A DNA stretch of 64,000 nt from Canna indica (GCA_034359265.1 CP136896.1:7347501-7411500), one strand, 5' to 3'. Numbered from the stretch's first letter, positions 32,301 to 47,300 are shown. Translations and numbers: made by a program. The notes: generated from the sequence alone by a model not told the origin.

Positions 32301-35300
32301 AAGTCCATAGTTCTCTCTACATCTCGAAGCTGATGAAGGAGGTGATCGAGGAGAATGGACCCGAGAACTTTGTTCAAATTATAACCGACAACGGAGCTAA
32401 TTTCAAAAGGGCTGGTGAGATAATTGAACTGGATTATTCTCACATATATTGGACTCCATGTGCAGCGCATTGTGTAGACCTAATGATGAAAGATATTGGT
32501 GATATATCGATGGTCAATAAGACGGTAAAAATGGGGCAACAAATTACGCGCTTCATATACAACCACACATGGGTACACGCCCTTATGAGAAAATTTACAG
32601 AAGGTATTTTTTTAAAATAATTTATAGTATTTATTTATTAATTAGTTTAGGTGATAATTACTAATAATAATTTCATATTTTAGGTGAAATTCTTCGACCG
32701 GGAGCGACTCGTTTTGCAACCAATTTCATCGCATTAAGGTCGCTCCAACAACGTAAGGTGGGCCTTCGATCAATGTTTACAAGTGATGAATGGTCTACAT
32801 CAAGATATGTCGGAACTAATGATGGAAAGCAAACCGAGAAGAACGTCCTCAACACGCGGTTCTGGGATCGCATTGCGGAGATAGTCATCGCCGTAGAACC
32901 ATTGTACAAGGTTCTACAACAGGTGGAGATGGAAAAGACGCCTCAAATGGGTCATCTCTACTACTACATCCATCAAGCACAAGAAGAAATCAAGAGGGTG
33001 TTGATTTCGGAGACCAAGTATAAACCCTTCATCGACATTATCTCCCAGAGGTGGGAGGATCAAATGGGTCGTGACATACACATCGCGGGTAATTTTTTAT
33101 TTAATTTTCTAAAATTTATTTAATTTTAATTCATTATGCTAAATTACTTATTAAATTGATAATTTTTTGTAGCGTATTATTTAAATCCCGCATACCAGTA
33201 TCGATATGATCTTGGAACGACGGATAGTTTCTTATATCCGCTTCGCAAGGTCATACAACGAATGTCGGCAACAACCAGAGAAGTGGCGCAAGCTCTAAAT
33301 GAATCAAAATATTTTCGAGATTCAAGTGGCAATTTCGGAGATCCATTTGCAATATCGTGCCGAGATTCTATGGATCCAGGTAGATATAATTTTTTTCAAT
33401 TTATTTATTAATTATAAAATTGGTAATCTCGTTACTAAAATCAATTTTAAATCTATTGCAGTTGAATGGTGGTTGCAATTTGGAATCGAAGCTCCAACTC
33501 TTCGGAAGATTGCAACACGTATCCTCTCGCAAACCACATCAGCAAGTGGATGCGAGAGAAATTGGTCGACCTTCTCCTTAATTCATACCAAGCCGCGCAA
33601 TCGGCTTTCATATGCCCGATTAGAGAAGCTAGTATATGTTCATTACAACATGCGGCTTCGAATGCGGACATTACAAAACGAAGATATTCGACATGTAGAT
33701 CCGTTCGATGTTGAGTTCGTCCAAGACGATACGGACCCGATAATTGATTGATGGAGTGCAATGGAGAGCGACCAGCCTCTTCTTGATGAACCAGGCGAAC
33801 CACCTCAGCCTTCACCAATTATATCTGATGCACTTGAGTCTGAGAGCCAACCAGAAGACATAGGCATTACTCCCTTGGACTCTCAACGAATTCGGCAAGC
33901 AAGACGCCGATCCAAATCAGACTCTCCATCTTCCCGATCAAAGGGAAAACAGAAGGCAACACCTTCAACAGCAAAAGGCAAAGCCAAAGGTAAACGACCA
34001 ATTGATCCTTTGGAAGCGATTGCAGAAGCAGAAGAGGACGAAGAAGACGAACCCTCCATTCATAGCAGTAGCAGCACAAAAGACGGAGGAGATGATGATG
34101 ATGATGGAGCTGGTGGAGAAGACACCGTCGTGCCATCAACATTGCCATATGATGATCCATGGACAAATGAGCAATACTTCGATCACGCCAGCCAATATGA
34201 TGACCGTGGTGCTAGTACCGGACAAACAACTCAGGTGTACAAGAAGAGAGGCTCGCGTCGAAGAGGTGGACCGACAGCTTTGCAAGATTACCATCACGAT
34301 ATGATGAGTAGTTTGCAAGAGGTTTCTGAATCCACCTACTCTGTATCCAGTACCTACTCAACTGATGATACAGGGTCTAGTTCTTGGAAACCCAACAAAG
34401 AAACGCTAATGTCAATGTGGTATAATGGATACCAAGGCATTATGCCGTGGGAAAATTTCCAAATATGGGCATTAGAGAACTATAGTGTTGACCTTAGCCG
34501 TGTATGTCCCGAAGCCGAAGATATGTATGGGTACGACGGACGTCATTCGTCCGCATTTTAAAAATTGTATTCTTGTATTTGACATTTGAATATTAATTTT
34601 AAGCATTTCTTCATCAGTTATGTGTTATTGGAGTTAGTTCTTAAAAAAAAAAAACCAACCGGCCGGTATGCATTATCCATACCGGACCGTACCGTGTGTC
34701 GGTACGGTACGGTACAGGTATGTACCGGTACCGGCCGGTGACCGAAACCGGTACCGGTACCGAGATTTTAAACCTTGGTTTAAACATTTGAGTAGTTTAG
34801 GCCATGGTTTAAAATCTCGTACCGGTATCTATACAAACTAGCATGTACCAACCTTGCATTGATGATGAAAAAACACGCATAACCCACAAATAGAGCACAA
34901 TAGATTTCTCAACCATGGTCCAATACATTAAAAAGATAATTTTAATCTTCAAATTACAATGAAAAAAATACACATTTATACCTAAAATACAAAAATGTTT
35001 TAGGATAAACTTTAAGAAAGTGGAGAGAACGAGAGTGAATTTGGGGGAGCATGAGAGCTACAATGTGAGTGAGAGGTAAATGAGAAGGTTTGGGAGCGTT
35101 ACATAACCCCCAGAACCATGAAAAACCGGTCCCAACGTCTTAAAGAGTCGTTTGGAACCGGTACAAAAGAGGTCCAATAGCTGGAAAACTAGTTGTTCGC
35201 TCTATACCAAGCGGTACAAATTTTGTACCATGTAGTACACGCTCTATACCAAGTGATACCGACCAGATATGCCCAGTACAAACAATTGGTTTATTCAAAA

Positions 35301-38300
35301 AATAATGATCGTACCGACATGTAAGATACAATATTTTAAACTATGGTTTAGGTCTTTTTAGGTTAATGAACTAGTTATCTATCTATTAAGAATATAAATG
35401 CATAGATTGGTGGTCTTTTTCCTAACAGCTTAAGCTTTTGGGAAAATTGATTATCCAATCAAATTTTTTAACACGGTATCAAAGCTTAAGTTTTTAGGAA
35501 AGTTGATTATCCAATCAAATTTTTTAACACGGTATCAAAGCTTAAGTTTTTAGGAAAGTTGATTATCCAATCAAAATTTTTAAACACGGTATCGATCATG
35601 AGTTTGAATCCTCCTAGCATCAATATTAAAAAATACCCCTACTTTAATTAAGATGATCACTTATCCACGTGCCGGACTTGGGTCAGTCTCCTCAAGTTTA
35701 CATGCTCAAATGTGAGTGGAGCATAGTTTAAAATATTGTACCCTATCGGGAGGTAGGATCGGTATCTACTCGATTTTTGAAAAACTGACATCGGGGTGTT
35801 GGTACCGAGGTGTATCTGTACCGAGAATACCGGGTCGGCACCGCCCCAATACCATCCCAAATCCCAACGGCTAAAAGATTAGCCGTTGCAATTTTTTTAC
35901 TTTCCCAACGGCTAATTTAGCCATTGGGACTTGTTTTGGGGGTGTGTGCGTGGGGGGGGGGGGGGGGTTGGAGCTATATAAAACGTATGTGGATATGTGG
36001 GTGGTGAAATGGGTATGGATGAAATATTCAGAGAGCTGCAGCTCTGCAGCCGAAAGAAGGATGAGGGAAATATGTGAGCCATGCATGTTGAGATTTCAAT
36101 TCAATTTTCATAGTGTAGTCTTATCTTAACACGCATGGGTCATATCATATTCAAACTATGTTATTTAGATATTAAAAAAATAAAAATAATAAACTCGAGA
36201 CAGTCTGTACCGGACCGTACCGAGTGTCGGTACGGTTCAGTACCGGTATCGGCCTTGGACCAAGACTAGTGCTGGTATCGAGATTTTAAACCATGGAGGA
36301 GAGTATTAAAAATATGAATGCATAGATTGGTAGTCACCACTATGGGGCAAGTCATGACACTATATGTTTATATGTTTGGAATTTGATAGTAAAGCTACTT
36401 GCTTTAGCAGCAACTTTGTCCTCGGGTATTCGTATGATACTTGCATATACTACAAAATAGTCATCAAACAACATCTGATTGATGTCAGCCTGATAATTTC
36501 ATCGATCCAGCTAAAACCACAAGCAATTCCACTATTAAAATTTTTATGCCCTGAAGTGCCATGAGGGAGAAAGTTACCACTACCACATCATGGCACTAGG
36601 AACGGGAATTTCCAGTTCTAAATTATTGGCTGACTTATGTTCATGTTATGCCAAATTTAGAAATTACTTTTCTTCTTACATCATTTTGTTTCTCGAAGCA
36701 ATTGCTAACTAGGATATTGGTTACCATGTGTACAATTCAACATATGAACCTCTATCACATGGAAAAGGAAAAATATATTGGGTGGTTATCTTTAGCATTA
36801 AATATATAGTTTTATATTTTTTTAAAGAAAAGCGCCTTGCTACAATGGGACAACTGGACAAGTGCCTAGGTGAGCACCTAGCACCTCCAGCAGTATAAGA
36901 TCTTATCACCTTAAAGACAAGTTTTGACAATACAGGTATTCATATTGGCATCTGATAAAACTGAATTGCCATGATAATGAAATTGCCAATAGAGTTCAAT
37001 ACATCCCCAAGAGGATGTTTCTCATCATCATATAGGTGAGAGGCTGAGAGCCATGGGTTTAGTCCCATACGAGAAGGCGAGGACTTAAAGTGCATAGACA
37101 GAAGCAAGAACCTACTGAAAGATGCACAGAGAAGGAAGAGTCTAATGAGAGGACACTCTTGGCAAGGGGTTGTACTGAGAAGCAAGCACACATGGAGAGG
37201 TGAACTAAGAGAGGCATGATTCTGCAAAGAGGTGCACTAATAAAAGCAAGGGAATTGAACTAAGTGGCAAGGTCTTACACAGAAGAGCATCAATGCATAG
37301 AGTTGGATTGAGAGAGACAAGACCTTACATGGAAGTGCACTAAGAGGGGCAAGGTCCTGCAGAGAAAAGGTGCATTTTTGGCCATACAGGACGGAGATTT
37401 GTGCTAAGGAAGCACACTGAGAATAGTGTATACTAGAGAAGCCTACTACTGAAGATTCACAGCATAGAAAAAAAAATATTGAACCAAATAAAGTTGTCTG
37501 GATGTGCCTCCTTACAGTCAAGCCAGGGTAGGCTTGAATGAGGACTAAAGAGATAGGACTTTATGATGGAAGCATAAAAATGGTGTGCAGTGGAGAAGGG
37601 GAAAATAAAAATGATATATTTTTTTCCCTTGTGTTTAGAAATGAAATAAGAAAGAAGAAGAAAAACAGATGAAAGAAGAGAGGAGATAGGATTGTGGTTG
37701 AGAGATTATATAACCCTGACCCTAGAAAAGGTAAAGCGGAGAAGAAAAAGGTATAGGAGAGAGAAGGGGATACAGTACTATAGTTGTATTGTTGCTATAC
37801 TGTGGCAGTACTATAGTGCGACAATAAAGGAGAAGAGAAGGAAAAAAATTAGGATTTGAGGAGAGTGTCCGGCTAGAGTTTCACTTATAGAAGAAAACAA
37901 ATTTCCTCCTATTATTTTTTTACACCAATTACATAGACACCCTGAGATTAACTCTTGGACTAGAGCGACAGTGGCAAGCAGCAGGAAGCAAGAGGAGAGG
38001 GCCAAATGGCCAATGGCTATTCACTTGCTCCAATACCATGTGAAATGATAGAAAGAGAGAACTTGGAGCCTAACCCTCCTCAGTATATAGATGGAGAGGA
38101 GTTGCAATATCTCCACACTTATCTCCTCAATATAAAATAACAAACCCTCATTTATCTCCACTTATCTTCACATTTATTTTAACAATACTACTTCTACTAT
38201 AATATTTTCATCATGTTTTTAAAAAAAAATGAAGATAAAGGAGGATGAATAAATAAAAGGCCTCTAACAAACAGATCAAAATTCAAATTTTAGTTATCCA

Positions 38301-41300
38301 AATAGTCGAGAAGTCTACAAACAAAACACCTATCTGTTGCAGCTCAAAGGAATAGAGAAAAAAATACTTATTAAACAGGTATACTTTGAGTTGAACCTAC
38401 TACTTTAGTCACAAATTTTGGTGCGTGCAAAAAAGAGAAGGAAACAAATAGAGACACCTTACACAAGCATCAATGTCAGCAAACATGAAAAGTCTGAGAA
38501 CTATGCTCCAATAAGCACCAACAACTATCACATTTCTGTATTGATAATATTTTAAGATATGATTAGATTAAGCACTTACAGAAACGGCTATAGAGAACAG
38601 ATAACTCGCGCCTCATTATCTCCCAACTTTCACCATTATTCATAGGCCTACTTGCTTTCCATATAGCAAGAAGATATCTCATCTCGAAAATTGAGAAAAC
38701 AACAAACTTGAAGAAAGCTGCAGTTGCAAAAGCATTGAATAGGGATTCTGCAACCAAAAACCATTAAAAAAATCCCAAATGAGACTGAGATCTGCAGACA
38801 GCAGATTGATCATTTAATTAGAGGTTCAAAAAGATTTTTTGAGTTGTGTTTTGGTTTAAGGAACAAAAGGAACGAAAAAAATAACAGATATTACCAACAT
38901 GCAAATATAACAACTAAATTACTACAAGAGGGCAGCTTAAAGACAGAGAACAACAATAAATAGATAATACAACTAAAAAGAAACAAAAACTTGATATTTC
39001 AATATATATAGCAACAACTTCACAATCATGTACTTCATATGTTCCTAATATGACAGATTGCTGACTGGCAAAATATATAATATATTGCAAGATGATGGGG
39101 CCAGTAAAGTAATGCATCAAACAGGAATGTAAAAAATGATTCAAAAACTAATTGAGAATCCATGACCCATCTAGCTAACTCAAACTATCATCTGAAATTC
39201 AAAATCCTTGGCACAGGGAAAACAAATTATTTTGTAACCTTTGTGGCAATGGAGATTAATAAAAAAATTTCATGAAAGATAAGGTTAATTGTATGTCAGC
39301 ATTAATATTGCATCATATGTACATAGCAACAACTTTAAATTTAATATACATGTTAAAAATAAAATAAATTAATATCATGAATCCACAAAGTTCGCCAAAA
39401 CCTTCAAAACATAGTATTTTCTAGAAGTGGGACTTAGCACGGAGCAAAAGAAATTTTAATAGCAGAATTTCACTAGTTTTCCAAAGATATAAAGCTCAAA
39501 GCAAGAATCTAGAACTACTTATGAGATTTACCTACTAATATTCCAGCAGTTAAATTCAAAAGGCACAGGTAGGCATCCATAATGGCTTGTTGTCCAATCA
39601 TTATAATAGAAACTTTAGCAGCACCCTTAAAACAAATAAAAAGTCACCAGAGTAGGATATAATGCTTAGAATACTCAAAAGAAATATAAGCAGAAAAACG
39701 AGTAAAACACAACTCACAGATTGAGTATTGCTATGCTCCATTTGTCTAATCAGCAGAAGAACTTGGAGGAATGAGATCTAGTGGGTTAACACATTAAGGA
39801 TTTCAAAAGAACCGTGAAATAAAAGATGCATAAGAATTATTAAGATATGAGTCACTATTTAACAAAGGATACAAAAGTGACCATCAGTGTATAGTTAACT
39901 GCTTTGTTGTAGTAGGCCTCAATATTCAGAGAAGTTGCATTCAATAAAATTGAGGAAAAACACTCTCCATCACCATGCAGTGCTGGACCTTCCATTAATC
40001 CCTCTAAATGGTAAAGCTCGTGATTTCCATCTACTAAGAAAAAGATCTCTTAGCAAGTGAAAGCTGTTATGTCACTTTAGAAAATTATTAACAATGAAAA
40101 GAGAAAGGACTAAGATCATTATAGATAAATCATAAATGGTGAAGTCCTAGTAGCTTCTATGACAATAAAAAAGCATGTGAGAAAGACATAGTAAAAGTAG
40201 TTTATTAAACTGTAGCACCCTGCTATAGTCCCAACTCCCAACACAAAAGTAAAAGTGTAGTACATAAAATAAGCTTTCCAAATAGGGATAGAATGGTTAT
40301 TATATTTCAACTTGAAAACACCACGAAGCTTTGTACAAAAAGTCCACTGAGAATTATATGTTAAGTATTAAAATTGATGTAAATGTTGCTAATGATTACA
40401 TTTACTTGTAGATTTACCCTTTTTGACAGTTGACATGCTTTAAAAGTAGATGGCAGTACAACTGTTTTCATAAGAGTAAGGTGTTAGGCACTCTAATTTA
40501 AATCAGTAACGGACTTTGCCTGACCTGATATAACAAGCAGCTGAACTGAATTCCCTGGGGAAATTTATCATAGAAGAGAAGAAGCAAACATATTTTAACT
40601 TACCTAATATAGATTATTGGAAAATTGAGGTGATCTACAAATGAAAAGGAACATATGGCCAATGATGGTAAGATCTGCCTAAACTATCACTCCTGAAATA
40701 AATTATCCATTAAAGGTTGACATCACTATGTTAAATATGTTAAATTTGATTGGATGACCAACTTTCCCAAAAACTTAAGTTGTTAGGAAAGTGACCTATC
40801 TGTACATTTATATTCTTAACACTGCCTCTCACTTGTGGGTGGGTAAACTGGACTAGACTAGCTGAAACCCAATACCTGCACGAAGCCCAATACGTGCACT
40901 AACTAAACTTAATTGGGGGTATAATATTTTTAATACTCACATTGGCATGATCTAAGCTCAGGACCTCTTCCTCTAATAGCATGCTAAATTTGATTGGAAC
41001 AACTTTTCCCAAAAACTTGAGTTGTTAGAAAAGCGATTAATTTATACATTTATACCATTAACGAACATCAATATACATGATAAATATAAGAGAGATGGTC
41101 TAAGAATTCAAGTACCATTTTGGCTAGATGAGATACGTGAAACTTGAGCTGCTATCTCTATATGACAATGTTTCTCCATGTCATAAGCCAGAGCTGTTTA
41201 GATCAGTTAACAGAATTAAATAGATTTTTAAAAAAAGGGCGACCCAGTGCACGATGCAATCACACTTTTGTGGGCTCTGGGGAGAGTTGATGTACGCATC

Positions 41301-44300
41301 GATGGCTCGAACCATGACCTCCAAATCACAAGTGGGGTAACTTTACCATTACACCAAAGCCACCCTCTTATCTAAAATAGTTTCTTATTAGGAAAATATA
41401 GAAATCTCACATTTTCTTCGGATTTTATCTCGAGCAGATTCTTGAAGAACTTGGGAAGAGAAAGCTCCAAGCTGCCAGGGAAAGAAACAAAGAAACAAAC
41501 TAATTACCTTCGAATGGAAATTAACAAACTAGACTCATCTATATCTGAGAATTGATAGGACAAAATACAAATCAATAAATAAGGGTATATCCTAGCATGC
41601 GGATAAACTGACAAAAGTATATTAAATACAATTCCACTTCCATGGTTCCAGGTCTTGTGTCAATAGTCACTTATGCAAATGCACATATGCAATAAGTTCT
41701 CACATGAGTCCATAAAGACTGATAACATGCAAAACATTTCTCAAAATAAAAGAAAAAAAAATATTAATACATACAAATCAATCAACATCCAAAATTCATT
41801 CAAAAGAACTCACTAAACAATGATTCTCAAGTGAATGATTCCTTTCAACATTGGTCAATAAACCATATGATCGAATTTGTAAGAAAGGCTTAATTCCTCC
41901 TAGCTCACGTTTATTTACCTAATTTTAACTAAAAAATAGAATACTAATATGAAAGAAGTAGATAAAGTTAACTATATATATTGCTAAAACTGCTCACCAA
42001 ATGATATGGATTGGACAAGAAGTAATCCTCCTCTTGAAGTGGCTCATCATTTGAAACACTACAAAATAAAACTATTTTAGTTTTGAGTTACATACATATC
42101 TGAGTGAAAAACCTTCAATGTGGCACATGATAGATCAATGTTTTCTTATTTCACAGTTATACAACAACAGAACTGCAAGGAAAAGATGGAATAACAGCCT
42201 CATAAAATTCACAAAGTAGTACCAACATACACTTGGAAAAGATTAATACTTAATAGTGTAAAAATGATAGGAAAAAATAAAGAAAATAAAAGATACTGCA
42301 GAAAAGAATCAGGATATGGTCACATTGAAAAGGTGTATTCCGCATATAAAAAAAATAAAGGAAAGCATTTTTATTCCATAATATGTCTCTACTAGTGGGT
42401 ACTGAACGAAGAGTAGGTGTGTGCTATTATGACCATAATCATTAAGCCGAGTAGGGTTGTTCATGGGTCAAGCCTGAATGAACCTGAGAAACCGACCCGA
42501 CCCGATTTAATCGGACCGGGTCGGGTCGAGTAATTGGGTCGGGACGGGTTCAATTTATTCAAACCCGACTATAATCGGGTCGGGTCTCGGGTTTCAAGTT
42601 TTGAAACCTGACTACCTGAGACCCGACCCGATTACCCGATTAATTACATTTTTTTATCATTTTTTAAAAAAATATTAAAATTTAAAATAACTCAGCTTGA
42701 GAAGACGCGGGCCGTCGGGCCGCGTCTTCCCAAGAAGAGATCTTGGGAAGACGCATCTTCCCAAGAAGAGACGCATTTTCTTGAGAAGACGCAACTTCCC
42801 GCATCGTTTGATTAATTTTTTAAAAAATAATACTTTTATATTTCATTTTGACGGGTAACCCGATTACTCGACCTGATCCGATCCGATTTCGAGCGGGTCG
42901 GGTCGAATCAGGTTCAAAAATTTTTACTTCCAAATCCGAACCAACCCAACCCGGTTGCTTGTTGGTCGAGTCGAACCGATTTTTTCTCCAAACCCGACCC
43001 GACCCGTGAACAGCCCTAAAGCCGAGCAGCAATTTTGTTGGTATCATTATCCTCATTCGCCAATCAAAATTGTCATTAAATAATTTAGAAGCTTTATATG
43101 ACAAGTTAAATAATGATTATTCTCCATTGCTTAGTTGATAATAACTGGTCAATTAACTGGACATTGAATTTAATTTCCTGTGAATCACAGAGAATGGAGA
43201 AAAAAGAACAAACACAAGAGGAACAAATATTTCAATCTTCAACAAATAACTAAGAGTTAAGAGTTAAGGATGTCAAAATAACTTTCAAGTGTTTTTGGCT
43301 ATAACTGAGTAAAAAGATCACCAAACTCCAAGTACATATACCCATGGATCCCCTGTGCCAGGAAGAATCAGTAATATGCATGACATCATTCCCAGATGAG
43401 AACTCAGTTGACAAAAGCCAGGTGCCTGTTCGAGTTTGGCTCATACCATGACAATGTGAATATGATTTCCAAGAATAGGAAGAGGGTGATCCTATTTGGT
43501 CAAACACCTAGTGACAAACTCGTATCATCCTTTCATTATGGTATTTCCTTTTCATTATAGTATCCTGAACAGGCTCCTTGGCAACAAGTTCCAATGATAT
43601 GAAAAGGAAAACAAAGTGTTAAAGAGTAAAGATAGAAAAGAAGGGGGAATAAACTTAATGAGTGTAGTAACCGTAGGGTACAAGCATCCCTACATGGTCT
43701 TTTTCTTTTTTCTACCCCTAGCAGTGGTGCATTCTTTGGAGTCTTAAAGGAAGCCGTAAGCCTAAAACCATTGAAGGTATACTTGAAACCATAGAAACAG
43801 AGTGTCAGGAAGAATGACAAAATATTCAGATGAGGATCTAACACACAATTTATCCAAAACATTTGATAACAGAAGGCAGTACAGTCATTCCAGTATGAAC
43901 TAAATGCATGTAAAATAACGTAATTTAAAAATGACAAGCATGCATTGATTACTCGAGCAGAAAATGTCGTTATGCAGATAATGCAGAACTCAGCTAGTCA
44001 GCAATGAGAAATATGAGCCATGAAATATGTAGAATAGCGAATGAGCAAGATAATATATGAACAGAATGAAAAAAAGAAAATACTAAACCCTACTGAAGAT
44101 GCATATTCTCCTACAATCTTATGTAACACTTGCTAATCATGAATAGACAAGCACATTGTATGACAATATACATATGTAAGGAAAGAAATGGTCGGTTAAA
44201 GTATATATTTGTTCTAGAAAATAAGCAACTTACTGAATATGCAAATTCTCCTACCTGTTAGCTATCATCCGAAGTTTTCGGAAAGGACAAATATATACTC

Positions 44301-47300
44301 CTTCAAGTCTCATCTGAGCAACTCCATGATCATGTTCATTGTCAAATACATCATGGAAAGTAATTGATCCCTGTTAAGATATAAGATGACATATTTGTGA
44401 GAACTACAAATTTATAAAACTTTATTATATAAAACACAAATAAGTTGTTAAGCTAACTCATAAACCAAAATAGTCATAAATAATACTACTTCCTTCCTCC
44501 CGTTCAACCTAAAGCTACAAGTAAGAAATATATAGCTAGGGCAGATTTACAATAACTCATCTATCATTAACAACTTTTGCAATGTAAAAAATAAGTTGCC
44601 ATCCAATGAAAACAAAATATTTCTTAATCAGCACAATTTTATCCCAATTCTTGATCCCAGAAACAACATAACTGTTGAAAGTAAAAGTAAAACTGGAACT
44701 AACCAATCAACTAGTAGGCCTTTTACCCCTTCCATAGAGTATAAATCTTATATACATCGTGTCAAAATGACAACACTGGAATCTACTTGACATACGAGAG
44801 AGCTCCATATTTAGAAGTGGCTTCTAAAACTTAAGAAACCAAGCTAAATGGTAAAACCAAAAGGGAAATGTGGAAGTGAAATGGATAATAAGTTTAATTA
44901 CAAAAGTGTATCCTCGAAGGGATATTACAGAACAGAATATTTAATATTTTCACAAACATATATAAGATCTCTATAATTCATATAATAAGTGAAGTCACTT
45001 CTTTCATACCTGAACATAATGTACACCACGAATCTTCGTTGGAGTACTTACCAACTCCAAAACGGATATACCACTAGACTTCCCAAACTCTAGAAACCTA
45101 GACGAACCATTTGTGACATCTAAAAAGCTCCAGTGTCCTGCAACACAAAGGACCAGAATCGATGAGATTAAGAATGGGCTTCTCAATGTGGATTCAAGGG
45201 AGATTTTATAGTCCTGAGAATCATAAAATAAGGTGAAGCTAGCTAGGAAATCAAAACAATCAAAGATTAGCCAATCTATGGCCTTTTGTTTCAGCTGCAA
45301 ATGGGCATGTCTATAGCAATGCAATAGTGCTGTTGAAACAAATGAGCAAATAGTTTAACTCCATGAAACCTTAACTTGTAAAATTTAATCAACCCAGGGT
45401 TCAATTATTAATATAAACAAACGTAAATGATACGTTCTTAAGCAAAAGGTAGATTGGTATTGATTATTAATAGGTCCTACTAAATAAAGAAGCTATCATT
45501 TCATATCTCATGCAAAATCAAATACTGTTGAATTATCATATACCATTATAATAATAACCATTGAACTATAGAAAAATATCATAGCATATCATGGTTTGAA
45601 ATACCGTATCGTACCACTCGGTTTGATACCAAGTGTAAGGATGTAACGAGCAGTACATGCCCATTACCTGGTGAACCGGATCTGTACAACCAGGTATAGA
45701 GTACATGTCCAACATCTATTTTTATAATCGTTGGGCATGTTTCCAACTGGTCCCAAATGGCTAGTTGTTGCTTTGGGGGCTATATAAAGCCCCCAAAGCT
45801 CTCATTTAGGCACCCCACTCACTCAACTCTCTCAAGTCTCTCATTCTCTCTCAAATCTCTCTCGTTTCCTCTCAACTCTCTCGTTTTCTCCACTTTCATC
45901 TCGAAAATCTGCTGAAATTTGTATGAATTTATATTTTTTTCATTGAAATTTGAATATTAAAATCATCTTTTTAATGTATTGGACCATGTTTGAGAAGTTT
46001 ATGTATATTTTTTCATCATCTATTAGTGGATTATGTGTGTTTATGGCCTAAAATTGTGTCTTGGAGCTTACAAAACAAAAAAAAAAGTTGAAAAATGCCA
46101 AGACAAGCCGGTATGAACTTGTGTGTACCGAACCATATCGTGTGTTACAGTGTGGTAGCGGTACGTACCGGTACCGGTCATTTACCGAAATCGATACCGG
46201 TATGAGATTTTAAACCTTGGAGCATATAACTAATGCTATTATTGTCTTGGTTTTGTTTTTCTAGAACTAAGATCTTGTTATTGATAGAATCATAGAACTA
46301 TTCAGTTAACACATCAAAAAACCCTTTAAACTATTTTAAACATCATAACACATGATAAACAACAACGACAACTAAGCCTTAATCTCATACTAGATGGGGT
46401 TGGCTATATGGATTTTGTGTCTCCAAAACCCATTTTTTATTGTTTATCATAACACATGATAAATAATAAGAAAGATCCCCTTTGAATATAAAAAAAGAAA
46501 GGATGATTTCTCCCAAGAAACAATACACATCAAAGTATAAACAAATAATCACGTATATATAAAGCAAGGTTGATTACTTAGGTATAGTCCATCACTCATT
46601 TTTTAACTTTTCTTTAAAAAAATGCCAAAGAGTGGATTTTTCAAATGCTACACAAAATTATAGTTTCACTTATAGCATAATGCTTCTAAATAGGAAAGCT
46701 GACCTTTAATAACAAGTTATAATCTTCTCTTCAAGATATTCATATTCATGAAATGCATAACGCCTGGTTTGGTTAGAGAAAATTTTAAAGAACACAAATT
46801 TAGTAAAAACAAGAAAGTGGAAATGAAAATGATTTGCAATTTTCAAGATTATATTATTTTGCAATTTTCAAGTGGCTCAAACCACATTTGTGACATAGAG
46901 GTCATGGGTTCAAGCCACAGAAAGCAAAAATGCAGGGGGAGGTTGCGTACATCAACCCTCCCCCGAGCCCACAAAAGTGGGATTACTTCGAGCACTAGGT
47001 TACCCTTTTTATTATTTCGAAAACGTGTTTGGTAAATCCGCCTTCAAACCAAAACATGAAAATTTTTAAAACTCATTTTCAATTTTCTCCAAAAATAATT
47101 ACAAGTATGCAACAGCCTTTTCGTTCAATTAGTTTTCAATTCTCTAGAAACTGGAACAGAAAAACATTTGCGTACTTGTTTTTGTTTTCATTCAAAAATG
47201 AAAATTGATCAAATTTGCCCATATGAAACAGAGTCTAAATCTTTTAATACGAAATAATCAGAATAACCTAATCCAAATATAAAAAAGACAAGCTAAAGCA

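Larger units (their letters stand above)
30664..34777 (+). mobile_element. hAT element, 4.1 kb, with transposase, in an intron of the FLY-type gene
   Basis: Ends are taaggtttaaaatacc (30664) and, as complement of the right end, caaggtttaaaatctcg (34777). A perfect 8-bp duplication gtttaaac flanks the element at 30656-30663 and 34778-34785, as expected for hAT elements. The left 400 bp is packed with ggcggtat / ataccgcc words and the right 120 bp with ggtaccgg words. A TATA box, a pyrimidine-rich leader and a four-exon transposase lie between. It is inserted opposite to the direction of transcription of the host gene. The intact TIRs and duplication suggest a fairly recent insertion. Confidence 0.92.
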
